Shown here piece by piece: positions 23,678 to 38,770 of a stretch of 64,000 nucleotides of DNA. The DNA is taken from positions 79,263,824 to 79,327,823 of the forward strand of contig NC_037092.1 in NCBI RefSeq assembly GCF_002994745.2. The letters run 5' to 3'. Position numbers and translations under genes: made by a program. The notes under the pieces were generated by a model. It did no database searches. It was not told the DNA's origin and saw only the letters and a program-made list of their open reading frames with translations. The stretch is from Rosa chinensis. Lineage: Eukaryota > Streptophyta > Magnoliopsida > Rosales > Rosaceae. Position 1 is the stretch's first letter. Each line of letters opens with the position of its first letter.

Positions 23678-25729
23678 TCAGAGAGACCAATTAGACCTAA
23701 GCATAAGGGCAGTCATTTTGGCATTGCCATCGATTATATGTACAATACCAGGCTTTACACTGAATCTCTCACTTAAGTTAAATTTCAAGTAGGATTCCAT
23801 CTGAAAATGGTCACAGCTATTGGGACCCCCAACCATCCCATTTAAACTTATTCCCCATCCAACTGAATCTTTAGAGTCATCGGACACAGAAACGGCCCAT
23901 TCTAAATGCCTGGGATTCAATTTCTTCATCTCAACCCAACTCCCAATCTTTGTGGTCTCGTCAATTTCAGATTCGAACATCACAGCAATGGATCCAGTTG
24001 CTGACGTGTTTCCTTGTGAGTTTGTTCTTGGGGGTGGAGCAGATGCTTCAGCCATTGTTGGAGGAGACGTATGGTGTTCTAAACTGCCTGATGGGACGGA
24101 AAGAGCTCCGTGATTGACATGTTCACCTGACGATTTAGGCATTTGGTGAAGACCAAGAAGCGAGAGTTTGGTGTTTCCGGGAAGTTGGCAGACAATTTGA
24201 CCAAAAGTGCTCAAGCAGTGCCCAACTCTACCAGAACGTACTGGCACTCCCAGTCCCGAAACAGACTGAGCCAATGAAGCAACAACCACATTTGCATTTT
24301 TCACCATTATGCCAATTGCACTGCCATTATACTCATTTAGAAGAGGTGGTCCGAATGATGATCGATCAGTTAGGCCCTTTCCCTGCCAGAAAAACAATCG
24401 GATTTTCTAAAGAGACTAATTGACAAAAGTCGCAATACCAGTAACTTTCAATAAGAAAATACACAATACCAGAATATGTTGATGCGTGCAGGATCATGCT
24501 TCGTGCTAAAATAACACAGTTGCCGCAATAGAATGTGCAGCATGCCTAATTATATGGTTGACATTACTCATTTCTTTTCATGCCAGGTTGACATTTCTCA
24601 TTAAAAAAGTAAAAGCGTACATGATTGCCTCAACAACAAAACTAACAATCTTACTCAATGAGATGTGGTAGCTCTAACCAATTCAAAGGAAACTAAAAGG
24701 ATTATTTAATTTATTCACCAGACTCTACTTTTAATCGACTATTTCAGCCTTTAATGTCTTCAAAGCAAATAGGCACAATTATTAGGCTGACATCTATCTC
24801 ATGAATTATGACATTATTGTTATGTTAAATAAGCACCTGAACACCACTCCAATACCATCATTAGGCATTCAGGGTGACATCTTTCTCTGTATGAGATTAC
24901 CACCTGAGCACCATTCAAAAATCCACGAGTGCAAACAGTTCTCACCAAATCGAAAACTAAACGAAATACACAAAAACAATCCAGAGCACCATTGACATCA
25001 ATCAATGCAAAGCAGACAATACCTGATGGGAAGGACTCGTAACAACCGCGAAGTCCCTGCACCGAGCTCCCACTGGAATTGCAATGGCGGACAACCAATT
25101 GCTCACATTTGCCATATAAGACACTTTAGCTAGAGAAACCTGACATTCTGAAACATCAAAACCATCATTCCTGTACTTCTGACCGGCCACAAACTCAGTC
25201 AAAAGAGCATCATGCGGTGAGGGAGATATTTCAATACTCAACCTAGAATCAAACCCAGTTCTAATCCCAGCTCTACTAAGAGCATCAGGGTATTGATGAC
25301 CCCCATCATCATCATCATCATTATTATTATGCTTCCATAACAAACCCCCCAAGAAATCAGCTTCTACCTTTAAAGGGGTGTTGCCTCCTTGAAATGGGCT
25401 TCCTTTAGAAGGCCCAAACAAGGACACCATTCTCTCAACTTGGTCTTGCCTGTCCCTCAGTCTCATCAAATCTGAAAACGTCTCTCTTTGCAATCGCTTC
25501 AGTATTTCAATCTGAAAATCGAAATCATACGAAAAGCTTGTAACTTTTGACAAAGCATGCACCTTTTCCAAGTCCCATTACAATTGAAAAGCCCCAATTT
25601 GGAGTATTTGCGGTAAAAATCAAGGAGGGGATTTTAGAGGGTTACCGGATTCCGGCAATTTGCACGGCGGTGGATGAGGTTGTCGAAAAACTCTTGGGTC
25701 GATTTCGTGAAACCTTGTATGGACTCCAT
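23678..25729 (-). CDS. Plant protein of unknown function, 425 aa, 3 exons
   Basis: Exons 25729-25646, 25511-25023 and 24382-23678 (1278 nt, all GT-AG, phase 0). The N-terminus MESIQGFTKSTQEFFDNLIHR is a likely amphipathic helix. A predicted coiled segment follows (LKRLQRETFSDLMRLRDRQD), then an Asn/Asp-rich insertion (NNNDDDDDGG) and a C-terminal half rich in short hydrophobic strands with alternating Gly/Ser. There is no signal peptide, transmembrane segment or catalytic motif. The pattern of alternating strands would fit a beta-rich, possibly outer-envelope, protein, but that is only inference. I believe close homologues occur across land plants but know no assigned function. Confidence 0.85.
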
Positions 25730-25759
25730 TTGAGAGAGCCAGAGAGAGTGTTTGGATTT

Positions 25760-27560
25760 CAAAGTTGAGACAGAGAGAGCGGCAAAGATTGATGCTCCGC
25801 TCGCTTTCTTCTATGTTCTTTTCTTGTGTTTGAGTTCATTGCAATTTCAATTTTCCGGCCCGGGCCAAATGATGCGTTTTGAGACCCGTCAAGCCCAGCC
25901 CAAACTATGGTAATCAAGAGAAGAAAAAATCACCACCTTGTTCTTTTGTGATTAAGGTGAAAAATGTTGTCTCATGTGTTAGATGAACGACAGAAAAGAA
26001 AAAAAAAAAACCATTAGGTGTTTTCTAGCCTACAACGATCAAAATGTATGAGACTTTGGAATCGATATTCTTTAATTAGCGTATATAACGATCAAAATGT
26101 ACGTAATTCTATAATCATGTTTTAAATGAGGGTTGATACATGCATTAGGGTTTAGAGTTTATCATGTTTTAACTTACCTAATTTAGTTTATGAGATACCA
26201 TAAGACATTACACGTCTTAACTCTTAATTTTGGTGTGAGTATGAACATGCATATTTTTCTTGGCATAATCAGCATGACTCGTTCATTTCATCTGACTGAT
26301 AATATATGCATGACTTGTATGTTAAAATAATGCATAACTTATGTCATTCAATTCAATTCACAGATACTTGATAATACATCAATGAATTAATAGCTATCAG
26401 GTATTGTAGAACGAAGATTTCTTACAAGTTATGTCTTGTAACTTTTACCTATAGATAATATTAGTTGTGAGTGAGATGGTTGGATCGATAGAGAACTATT
26501 ACAATTCATTTGGGAGATTGGAGAAAGCTAAATCAAATAAAGTTTATAAACATATTTTGGGTTATCACTGTCTTTCAATTTTATCAAATTTGCTCAAAAA
26601 AAAAAATGTTACTATGATTACATAGAGGAAGAAGATGCACTTATAAAGAAGAAATGTATGCAAGATTTAAAAAATAAGATGGTGCAAAATTAGAAAAGAA
26701 TATCGAAATTTTTGGTCTGATAAAAATTGATTGCATCAACGTGAGGTTGAATACACCGCTTTTAATTAGAACACAGAGATCTTTTACATTGTATTTAATG
26801 AATCTTCTTTGCTTCAAATAAACTGGATTTGCAGCTATTCCCTGAATCAATTTAAGATTATCTCTAGTTATTAGTACGTAGATGATAATGAGACATCATA
26901 TCGAGTTTTGACTTGTTCCTCAAGCTAGGCTGGATTATTCTCTACTTAATCAAATCATATTCTTTGTAATAGTAAGACAACAAATATAAGGAGCTCGATC
27001 GAGGCAGGGCTTGGAAGCCATCTTAATAGTTAATGCATGCTTGTATATTAATCAAAACAACAATTATTCTTTCTAAATCTATACACTAATAATAAAAACA
27101 AAAATCGAATTTGTTTAAATATTATAAGGACTATAAGGTAATGGCCCTCATGGTGATCCTCGTACATATCCCATTATCGAATATTGCATGCATATATTTC
27201 AGGATCTACAGTGAATATTATTCCCGGTTTCGCTTTGGTGAAGATAGATGTTGACGCGCGCATTCAACTATATTTAGTAACTAATTATAAGACGAACTAA
27301 ATCTACGATGAGCTGGACTTGTGGATAATCAAAAATCTCAGAGGATTTTATTTTATTTTTTTTCATAGAAATAAATCTCCCAGGATCGATATCTGAAAGG
27401 ATTAACACAATGGAAGATCACCACCCTCTTTCCGACGATAATGTATATATGTTCATAATGAAGCAAAGATAATATCATATCACAAACACCTAAAAATAAG
27501 ACGAAATATCGGTATTACTTTGATTCCTTGCCTAATTTTATATCTCTTGTGTGACTATAT
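25760..27560. other. Intergenic DNA
   Basis: Very AT-rich, no gene or clear element seen. It separates divergent genes: the promoter of the gene at 25729 on the left and the promoter of the response regulator on the right. Confidence 0.6.
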
Positions 27561-27654
27561 ATGCTCGGCAATATTTTTGCTCTCTGCAATAGAATTCATC
27601 CAACTCCCTTCTTGTGTTCTTGATTCCTGTGTGGTTAAGTTGAGAGATCGAAGA

Positions 27655-29306
<1,652 letters not shown>

Positions 29307-29678
29307 TTCTAATTTCATATGAATTCCAAGGTTATACAAGGAAAAAGATAGCAGACAGCTAACAGTCATATTGATACTTCAAACCTTACTTGATTCATTG
29401 TAACCCCTTTTTGTTTTGTTTGAACTCCTATTTTCATCAGATGATCCAGTTTCTTTATTTAATTTGTATACAGTAGAAAGAACTCAAGATTACTTTGTGC
29501 TCCTTTGTGTTACTCTTGTAACGAATATTAGATAGCATTTTCAGTAGCACCAAGAGTTCCAAATTAGTGCAGATTTCTAGATCTGCCGGCAGTTTCTAAT
29601 TCACCTATTGATTACACATCATATGACATTAACAAGGAGAATTCTTACATCCATAATCCATTAGACATGCCGAAGATG

Positions 29679-32600
29679 CTATATTTTCTTCATGCTATTC
29701 TGTGCAGCTGCGTCCTTCAATACCTTCTGCACACAAAGAAACTGAAGAACATAGCTCTGAAGCATCAGAACCTGAGAAGATGAGTCAACGAATTCACTTT
29801 GCTGTTTACTTTCATTCTTTCTTTCCTGAGGCTCAGAATCTTCCATCTCTGTATTAGCAAATGAATGAATCATAGTGATCAGAAATTTGAAAACTAAACA
29901 ATCATTTCCCACAGAACCTAACATGTACATACCTTTGTTCCGACTTCGACATGGAAGAGGAATTTCAGAGTGATGGGATTCTCTGGCCACAATACAAACC
30001 TCTCAGTCTGAAATACAGATAGTGGAAAGCAGAAAAAGCTTAAACGAACTATTTTATGTTTGTGCAACTTACTCTTTTTCATCCACTGTGTTTTGAATTT
30101 TATCTGGACTCTTCAAAAACGATGATGCCTCCTCAGTATGGTCAGGCATATAGGTTGCTTTTATACTTCCCTCATTTTGTCCTGAATCTGCATCCTTTGC
30201 TTTCTTGCATTCACTGTACTTGTTCTTTGATCGTAAAGCACTTGCTGCATCTACACTTTCTGTGAGCAAGTTGTTCAGAATAGCATTTTCTTCCTCCAGT
30301 CTAGATTTTTCTTTGGGCTGGAATTTCACTTTTCCCTCCTCGGCCTTGCTAAAACTTTCTTGTGCTGACAAATCAGGAGATGGGGTCTGATCATGTGAAC
30401 ATGGATAAAGATTTGGTTTTGTTGGTCCACACCCAATGTTAGAGGTTACAGGAGGAGAGTCATGAAATGAAAATTTCTGAGAGATAAAACTGCCTGAAGG
30501 TGAACTTGCAACAGGTTCACAGTGTTCTGAAGGTCTGGCATCCGCATGTAATTCTGGGCAATCGAATGCACTGAAAGGATCTCGAGACAAAGGCTTAGAG
30601 CCTGCTGATGGACAGGAATTTTGATGGAAAGAACTGGAACCCGAATTTATATCAACTGACATGTATCTTTCCTCAGACCTCCAATTGCTGTTTGGGGTTG
30701 ACTTTTCGTGGAAAGGAGTGTTTGAGTGGTGGGAGGGTTTAAACTTTGATGATTTTGACATATTTGTACATCTCCCTGATCCATGTGCAATATTCTTCTG
30801 TTGAAAAAAATCCCTGCTTCTGTCTTGTGTCCTTTCCATAGAAGTTATGTCCACATGATATTTATGTTCAGGGTCGGCATATGAATTGCCATGTCTTCTC
30901 TTACTGTGTTTTCTGGTTGACTTTGGCAGCGAATCATCAGTTGCATTGACCCTTACTGATATTAAATTATGGCAACAAGAGAAGTTTCGGTTTAATGAAA
31001 TAAGATATGAAGTTGGCAATACCAGAAACTAATACTAAATTATCTAATATTTTCAAGCAATAGATATACCTGCACTTGATGAGCATGACTCTTCACTGCC
31101 AAAAGACACAGAAGGAAAATGATACATATGAGTCAACCATAGAGGTGGGGTAAAAAAAATCAATTTGAAACAAAACAAAGTCATAGCCTCTCAATACCTC
31201 AGTAGGCTCGCATTATCCCTGTCATATTCAGTTGCAAAGCAAGACCAATCAGGTCGGCTGGCTACACCTCCAAAATCAAATTTCCTTCGAGTATGCTCAC
31301 TGTATATCACCAAGACACAACTCTTGAGTGTGTGTAGATTGATGATAGAAAGCAAGCTAAGTCAGTAGGCATACCTTGCCCCGGTGGAAAATATAAAATC
31401 AAGGTCATTCTCTAATACTTGGTGCTTCGAGTATGAAGGTGACTCTGATTAGAGAGAAAAGAGAGGAACATCAAAATAAAAACCAGCAAAGCAAAGCCAT
31501 AGATAAAGCAAAAAATTCCATTCTGTATAGAAGTACGATATCAAAATTTTTAAAATTATCATTAGGGTCACAAATTAATCCTACCATGCAATGCAGATAG
31601 ACCAGTTAAAAGTCGCTTGAGGTAAGATTTAAAAACTATGCCTTCTAGAACCCTAAAATTATATGCTTATTGGCAAACATATTACAGCTTATAATTCTTC
31701 AGGCACAGTTCAAGTGAGAGTTTAAGACAGAGAGCACCTAAGATGTTGAACTTGTCTGTTATGCTTGAACAAAACCTGTACAGATGCCATAAATTAGCAA
31801 GAAGAGACAGTATAATATATTTAAACTAGAATAAGAGAGGTAAACATTTAATGAATACCTCGTTGGGGAAAAGGGTTCTTCAAAAGGGAAATCTGACATC
31901 CCATACTCTCCATGCATCATATTATCAACAGATCTACGGTTCACTTCACTTGGCCTCCTCAATGATAAATCATGTTCCCATTCATTAAAAGAGTGTTCCT
32001 CAAGGTAGTTATACCTACCTGGTATATATATATAAAACAAGTCATATCAGCCTATATTTGACACCTTTTAGAAGGAAATAACCAGAAGTAGAATAAGAGT
32101 GGAGACAATTACTTTACCATCCCATCTGTCTTTGTTGCTGTTTTCAATATCGTCAGATATTCTTCTGCCTCCATAATAGGTTTCAAATTTACTATCATGA
32201 CCATCACATTGTGTGCAATTTCTGAAAGTGGAGAATGTCTTCTTTGGATTACTGAATGAATCCATTAAATCCTCAGAGAACTCTAAATCATTGCTACTAA
32301 GGGGCATAGTGACATCTTGCATTACTGTGTCCTGCATTTAGCAATACATTAATAAGCCTCTATGTCACAATCTTAATGAAAACAGCAGCAGAAGATTAAA
32401 CAAATTGAAGCAGCATTCTGATGCATAATATACAAAAAAAATATTGAAGCAGCATGAACCATTCTATATGAGAAAAAGTTCTAACAAGATAACAACTAGC
32501 CCTTTTAACAAGAAAACTTTTTAATGGAACATGTATAGGATAAGATCAATATACAGGAAGATACACATATATCATGTCAAATATGCCACCTAAGAATTAA

Positions 32601-35600
32601 TCATAACTCTAACCATTTCAATTTCAATATCATCCAGATGCTTCAAGTTCTTGAATGAGTTTACTTTCCTTGCACCGTGCAATGGTGTGGAGCAATCATA
32701 GGAGAAGGTCCTATAATCATAACAAATTTAAGCCATCATACAGATATAGTTAGAATCTTCTATTCAAACCTAGAGTGCTTACTTCAATACCAAGGTAGCA
32801 GCACAGTTTTAGTATTTAAGTCAAACCTGACCTTGAAATTTCACCCATTTCATGGTAAACAAGAAATACTTTAATACTAGAAATGTAGTAATCTGGGTTG
32901 CAACAACCTTAGCTTCTCAAAAGTTATTTTATTTCTTTAAAGAGATAAAATAAAAAATAAAATAAAATAAAATAAATGAGAAGAGCTGACAAACAATGTT
33001 TAGAAATAGTTACCTTCCAGGTTGTTTTGGTGAATGGACCGGTGTTTCCATTCCCACTTTTCCCAAACCTGATAGGTAAGAATGAGCAGTCAAGAATTTT
33101 ATCAATGTTAAAGTGAAAAGTTAGTAGATCTCATGGACGCCAAAGCCTAACTAAGAACACGTAGAAGTTACATCATGTCAATAGCTTGACAAACAATCAT
33201 ACAAACATCTTCATTTCTATTCTTTTCTTTGACAAATAAAGCAGAGCAAGCTATGACAGCTCTGAACTAAGAATGATGCATGTAAATACATCACATGTAA
33301 AGCTAACATAAGAAGAAAAAATAGCTGCATTGCTACTGATGGGATTAAACCTATTAATCCCAACCCGTTTTCCACCCCGTCATCACTGGGTGTAGCCTGA
33401 GATCTTCATTGCTACTTGTGCTCAAAACAAGCAGTACTGATACCTAGACAAATTTAAGACTTCCTCCATTTTTTAGCTTATTGATTGTTCATCTTACTTC
33501 CAGAGAATTGGAAATAGACTTAAACCTTCCATTTATATCAAGCTTTCAGTGAAAACCACAAAATTTGACCAAATCGATGGTGAAAAGTAGTTTGTGTTGT
33601 ATATATGAGTAAGAAATAAAAAAACGCAGCTGAATTGAACTGAGAGAATCATACCTTCAACTGAAAATGCAACGTGAGCTTCATGGACTGGACTTCCTTC
33701 TACATAGTCATCCTCCAATCCATCATTGCAGAAAAAATCAAGCACACAAGACTCTGAAACTGAAGGGGAACAAGTTTGCAACTAACTTACTCAGGGATAT
33801 ATATAACGACCTATAATGACAAGGAAGAAAGTGACTTTCAACGCACTATGACCAAAGTTCCATGACAGCTTCACTCTTTTGGTACGACAAAACATAAGAA
33901 AGTCCAAGACTACTTTCAATACATTTCTACTTACGCTGCTCAACAGGTGTCCTTGAGTTATGTGGTTTAGAATACATTTCATTGAAAGACTTTCTGTGAT
34001 TATCAGGAGCAGTAGCGATAGCCCTGGTATGAAAAAAATACATCAGCTCTCCACAGAAGAGGATGAAGTCTAGCAAAGCAATCATGCACAGACACATTAC
34101 TCACTTTTTTGGAGATGCAACCTCTGAATGGAAGCCTGATTCAACTCCTGTTTCAGCATTTAACAAATAATTCGTTAAAACAGCTTGTTCCACTTAATTA
34201 ATACAGAAGTATAGGGTCAGATAATAGAAGCTAGGTGAGGGGAGGCATAAAAAGTTAAGAAGATGAAGTAGAAAGCATACTTGCTTTGTTAAATTTAACA
34301 GAAGTGGGAGGAGCAACCATCTTTGAAGCAATTCTTAGTGGATCCTCTGAAAGATCATACTTCACTCTTGAAGCATTGACTTCTATATCTTCCCTTCCTT
34401 ATATGATTGTAAAAGTAGGAAAGGGAGGAAAAGAATAACAATTGTTAAAAAGATAAATTGGAGGAAAGATTAAAGAGAAAAGATAGATTGATAGAATGAC
34501 AGTGTCAGACAAAATGCAAAAACTTATTGGTTTATTCAAGAAGTAAAGTTGTGCGGAAGTCAGGACTTGTTGGTCACAATATCATAGCTAAGACTGAAGT
34601 TCAACCAATTTTAGTTGGAGTGCCATAACACTGCTTATCCTCAAACTTAGGACTTATGAGTTCTGAGTCCCTGACAATCTTTTACATTTCAATAAAAATG
34701 TACATCATAGATCCACCGATAATATATCTGATCCCCACTTGAATGACAATAATTATGATTCACATTATCTGATAATTTGAACTCTCATAAGTCATAACTC
34801 TCCACATAACAGCAGATAAATGAAAAATGCTCTTAATGACTTGCAGAATTTTGTTAAAATCTTACCATTGGGGCAAGCAGATTTCTGTTCTTGGGAGACT
34901 TTCGACAAGTTGAGTAAACTGAGAATATCCAATGACTGATGTTCTTTGTCATGCTTCCCAGCTGTTTGTATATTATATGCATAGCTCTCTATCCCATTTG
35001 TTTGCTGCTGATGCTGTTGTTGTCGCCTTCTTTGTTCAAAATATTGTTTTTGCCTTTACACAAAAAGAAGGGTCAGTACATGTACTACTAAATCTCTACG
35101 ACATATAAGCTTTAACCATCATTCCAATGTTCAACAGCATTATTCTTCAAGGAACGGAAATTTACTTAAAATGCACCAAATATGTATGTCTCTCAGTAGC
35201 AAGATTTTGCAACATAACCATTTGGTATTATACCAATATACTAATTAGACCTCTGTGCTGTAAGTTTGCTTTTCACTGCATAATTAAAAAAAACTTCTGC
35301 TAATAAAGATGAGTACTGGGATAAAAATAAAGAAGGTTTCTGTACCTGTTCAGTGTAGACTTCCTCGACTGAAGATTCCCAAGTGCAATCAAGATGTATT
35401 ATGTATAAAACAAATGTTAACATGTCAGAACATAATATCAGTATCATTCTTTCTAAATCAAGCCTACGCTACAACCAAGATACTGGTTAAAACAAAGAAT
35501 TGGAAGTCTTTCGAGAATTTCAGCGCTATAAACTTGTAACGGAAGATTTAAGTAAAACAACTGCTATAGTTGAACCTCGAAAGCTACAGAAGTCACAACC

Positions 35601-35667
35601 GGTTCATATGATAACTGTAAGTGGAAATGACACTTACAGTATTCACTTTCCTCCTTGAACCTCCCAT
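29679..35667 (-). CDS. Unrecognised plant protein of about 750 aa, at least 16 exons
   Basis: Exons I can join in one frame: 35667-35638, 35368-35346, 35053-34866, 34397-34281, 34147-34105, 34023-33935, 33759-33655, 33068-33014, 32710-32614, 32331-32118, 32018-31859, 31775-31738, 31444-31375, 31299-31198, 31095-31070, 30955-30073. The N-terminus MGGSRRKVNT is followed by a Gln-rich basic helix (KQYFEQRRRQQQHQQQ) and SLDILSLLNLS. The rest is long, hydrophilic and Ser/Asp-rich, and the last big exon holds a predicted coiled coil (SRLEEENAILNNLL). The 3' end is uncertain. The large exon closes on GA|GTAAGT next to an in-frame TAA, and two further exons (near 30002-29934 and 29850-29679) join each other well but not to it. 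A non-coding first exon probably lies at 36350-36075. I recognise no family. Confidence 0.7.
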
Positions 35668-36074
35668 CCATTGCAACATTGTTGAAGATACAATCTTAAA
35701 GTTCACTCCCAAGGAATTAAAATTGAACACTGATCAATTTCTGAAGCACCATTCGTTCATTTGCAAAAAGTACCAAAAGTGATCAGTTTCAAAAACCGAA
35801 ATGAATACAGTAATCGTGAAATGGAGCCAATCAAGGACCAAAATGCACACAAAATACAGAAACCTAACAACTTCCGCATGAAATCTGAAAGAGAACGCTT
35901 GCTAAATCGAGCTAGGGTTTAATCACTTCAGCTTCCAGAGCTTACCAACCTCAAAAACCTAGAATCGAGAAAGAGGAACAGAATCACAGAGCGAGGAGTT
36001 GAAAATTGAACTAGAGCTAAAAATCAAAGAGACTCGCGCATCAATTTTCGTTGTGTAGCAGGACATCAATTACC

Positions 36075-36350
36075 TGTGAAATTAGAAACTGGTTGAAGAG
36101 CACCGACTCAGTGATTCGGTACCACTCGGAGGCTTGGTTTTCTGATCCGGAGAGAGAGTGACGGCGGCGGTGATGATGATGATGAGGACGGCGGCGATGA
36201 CGACACGTAGATAAGAAGAAGGGCGAAAGCGAAGTAGCGTGGAGTGGTTTTGCGGTTCAGATTGAACATGGAGATATGAAGAAGAAGAAGAGGCAGGGCT
36301 TTTGGAATTTTGGTTTTGGCTCCGGTTCATATAGTTTTGCCGCATTTCAG
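36075..36350 (-). other. Probable 5'UTR exon of the gene at 29679-35667
   Basis: The minus strand has a strong donor TTTCACAG|GTAATT at 36074. The leader is rich in GAT/GAC triplets. An 87-residue ORF inside it (36345-36082) has no known domain and is cut by the donor. Confidence 0.45.
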
Positions 36351-37683
36351 AAATTTAATTTGGCGCGTTATTAGTGAAATAACGGATATCTAAGGGATTT
36401 TGAGGCCTAGAAATGGTGCCTGACCCGAGCCCAAACCCATTTATCAGGGCTTGAGCATTACATGTTGGGTATTGTAGAGAGCCCAGGACTTGGGAGATCA
36501 AGGGATTCACTTTTTATTTAAAAAATAAAATAAAATATAACAACGCATAGAGCAGTAGAATCATCATTTCAAAAAAAGAAGAAAAAAAGAAGAGAGTAGT
36601 AGAATCATAACAGGTCAATTAAGTGGTACTCATTTGTGTAAAACTGTTGTTAGATTCAAATATAATTTTTCACTATTTATTCTAAATCTCGAACGACAGT
36701 TGAGCGATCGTCTAAAGGGAACTGCGGAGTAGTACTTTGAGAGTGAGCGATTTACAATAGGACATTTGAACTTATGATCTTAGTAATCGATTAATCGGTG
36801 ATGGACTAATGGTGTCGGCGATTAGTAAGTGGTGGCTAAGGTTGTCAATCGACTGTTGTTGTCAAGGAGTGTAATCAAGGTTTCAATCAATCAAGCATTT
36901 ATTGGGGAGGTGATTAGTTTATTTCTTGGGTTATTAGTTAGTTGATATGGTCATTAGTTGACTAGTCAGTCTGCTGGTTTAGTGATCAGATCACTGGTTA
37001 TGTTTGCTTGTCCATTGGTGGTGTTGTTGATCTGCACTATTGTTCAAAGGTGAAGAAAGGAGAAATTGGTTAGGATTGTTTTGTGAGCAAGTGGTTATGT
37101 TTTTTTTGAGAGAATAAATAATCTATTAATAACCAAACAGGTTACAAAGTTCCAGACCTTCAACGAGAGGGACTTACATGAGCTAAAAAAGTTTAACCCC
37201 ACCCAAATTAACCTATAACCAGACCTATGTATAACGATACAACCCCGCCACCAACATTAAGATGAACTGTTTCCACTCGTTCAGACATTGCGTCCCAAAA
37301 CAGCCAGACCACGTGTAAGGGTGATTCACCATCAAGTGGTTAAGTTTGTACATAACTGAGGACAAATTAATTGAATATTAAAACATGATTTTTTTTTTTT
37401 TAAAGACTAAAACATGACTTTTTTTGTTTGTCATGAATTTTGACAAGAAAAAAAAAAGTAAAAGAAAACCGCCATGTAAATAGTGAGTGCTGGGCCTCTG
37501 GCTAAAGTCACAACTCACAATGATTTCGTCATTTCGAACTTCGATAACTACCCAAAGTACCATGCCGGATAAAACGGGGTCAAAACCCGAGCTCAAGGGT
37601 ATTTCTGTTAAATTATACAAAGGAGGACCCTCCGTTGTAATTTTACCAACCCTTAAACCCTATCAGACCTCTCCAACCGCGCC
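36351..37683. other. Intergenic DNA with a LINE-like tail
   Basis: No gene seen. At about 37100-37330 a T-run followed by AATAATCTATTAATAACC and a GC-richer stretch resembles the 3' end of a minus-strand LINE, like the tails at 44757 and 58357. A- and T-rich tracts surround it. Confidence 0.5.
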
Positions 37684-37690
37684 TATAAAT
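37684..37690 (+). promoter_or_regulatory. TATA box upstream of the snoRNA candidate
   Basis: TATAAAT in a CCTATAAATACT context, preceded by a telo-box-like AAACCCTA at about 37656. This promoter pair is typical of plant ribosomal-protein and snoRNA genes. No transcript is proven. Confidence 0.4.
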
Positions 37691-37905
37691 ACTAGAGCAG
37701 AAGAAACACTTCCTCGCAGCCAAGCAGTGTTTATCATCTTCCTTCTTGCTTACATGGGATCTTGTGTCTGATATTCTCAGTCATTGGACTAATTGAGTCC
37801 TCTGTTTTTTTTCTTTGTTTTTTTTTTTTTCGTCTATGATTGTGTTTAATGGTTTAGGGTTTTAGATCTGTGTTGTTTCTGTTCAATGGTTTTAGGGTTT
37901 AAGAT

Positions 37906-38043
37906 CTGTGCACAATAAGCCGATGCTCTGGATGATTCAAAGGAAGGAAGCATGGTGATGTGCACAGAAATTGAATTTACGGGTCCGCATGTCTGCCCTC
38001 TCTGATCTTCGCTGATTTGAGGGCCTGGTTACGACCCACATCT
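37906..38043 (+). ncRNA. Candidate H/ACA box snoRNA, about 138 nt
   Basis: Two hairpins with hinge and tail. Hairpin 1 (37906-37967) is closed by CTGTGCAC/GTGCACAG with an upper ATGCT/AGCAT stem. The hinge includes ACAGAA, fitting ANANNA. Hairpin 2 (37981-38037) has a lower stem GGGTC/GACCC, an asymmetric internal loop and an upper stem GCCCTC/GAGGGC. ACA follows at once and lies exactly three bases from the inferred 3' end (ACATCT). The distance from upper stem to ACA is about 13 nt, close to the usual 14-16 for pseudouridylation guides. The rRNA or snRNA target is not identified. A T-run follows. Confidence 0.6.
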
Positions 38044-38221
38044 TCTTTCTCGATTGTTTTTTTTTTTTTTTTCATTTTGTCTTTGTGATTTTTGTGCTTG
38101 GTTTCTTACCAATACATGCTGGTGTGCAAGAGTTTCCCTTTAAGCTTTACTTGTATACACAACTAAAGCTGTTACATTCTTCCTGTCGTTCTCTCTGTTT
38201 TTCTTGGTCTCTTTTGGGTGT

Positions 38222-38770
38222 AAAATTTTTGGTGGATAAATGAAATTGCAGAACAAAAATGTAGGGAAATTTCAGGCCTATAAAGCTTTGATTTTGCAAG
38301 CTGTTTTTCAGAAAACAAAGTTTCATTCAGAATGAGGGTGCTAAGCTCATCTATGTGACATTTCATGTAAAAGACAATTCCTAAATTGAAGTGTGGTCAG
38401 GGAATTTCAAGAAAATCTGGGTTAAGCTTTTGAGGACTTGGGCATTTTATTTGGACAGAAGCCACGGAACCTTAAACATTCGGTTATTGATAGCCAAACT
38501 GAACAATAAGAAGGGTTAGAATTCAACCCAAGAAAAGCAGTAAAACCATCGGTACAGTATTTTTCCAACATCAGACAAAGCTACGCATTACTAAAACTAC
38601 ACAATTGGGTTCAATTGTGGCCCGGTTTGAGAACAATGTGTTTGCCATGGAGCGTTTGGTCCTAGCTGGTGTAGCATTGTGAAATACTGAAATTAGCAGG
38701 TGCACAAGAATCATCAGGTTGATGAATCCATAACCCACCTTCTTTGAATCCTCGGGAGTACTTGACTATC
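38222..38770. repeat. Block duplicated at 57777-58333
   Basis: Starting TAAAATTTTTGGTGGATAAATG and ending GGAGTACTTGACTATC, this block recurs in the same orientation with small indels. It carries the decayed prolamin-like start at 38628. Confidence 0.9.
38626..38700 (+). pseudogene. Decayed start of a prolamin-like gene (left copy)
   Basis: From GTG GCC CGG the frame reads VARFENNVFAMERLVLAGVAL then stop, a clear relative of the family A start MARVDQNVFVKVGLVLVSVAL. ATG has become GTG, and a TGA lies inside the former signal peptide. The rest of the gene is not recognisable. Confidence 0.75.

Noticed and set aside
26641..26850. Short minus ORF in AT-rich intergenic DNA
   Set aside because: Chance length for this composition, with no motif or splice context.
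36082..36345. 87-residue minus ORF with one hydrophobic stretch
   Set aside because: Lies in the probable 5'UTR exon and is interrupted by the splice donor at 36074.
37930..38015. C/D-box snoRNA reading (GGATGATT, GTGATGT, CTGA)
   Set aside because: No terminal stem brings the boxes together, while the H/ACA folding gives two closed hairpins with ACA at the right distance.
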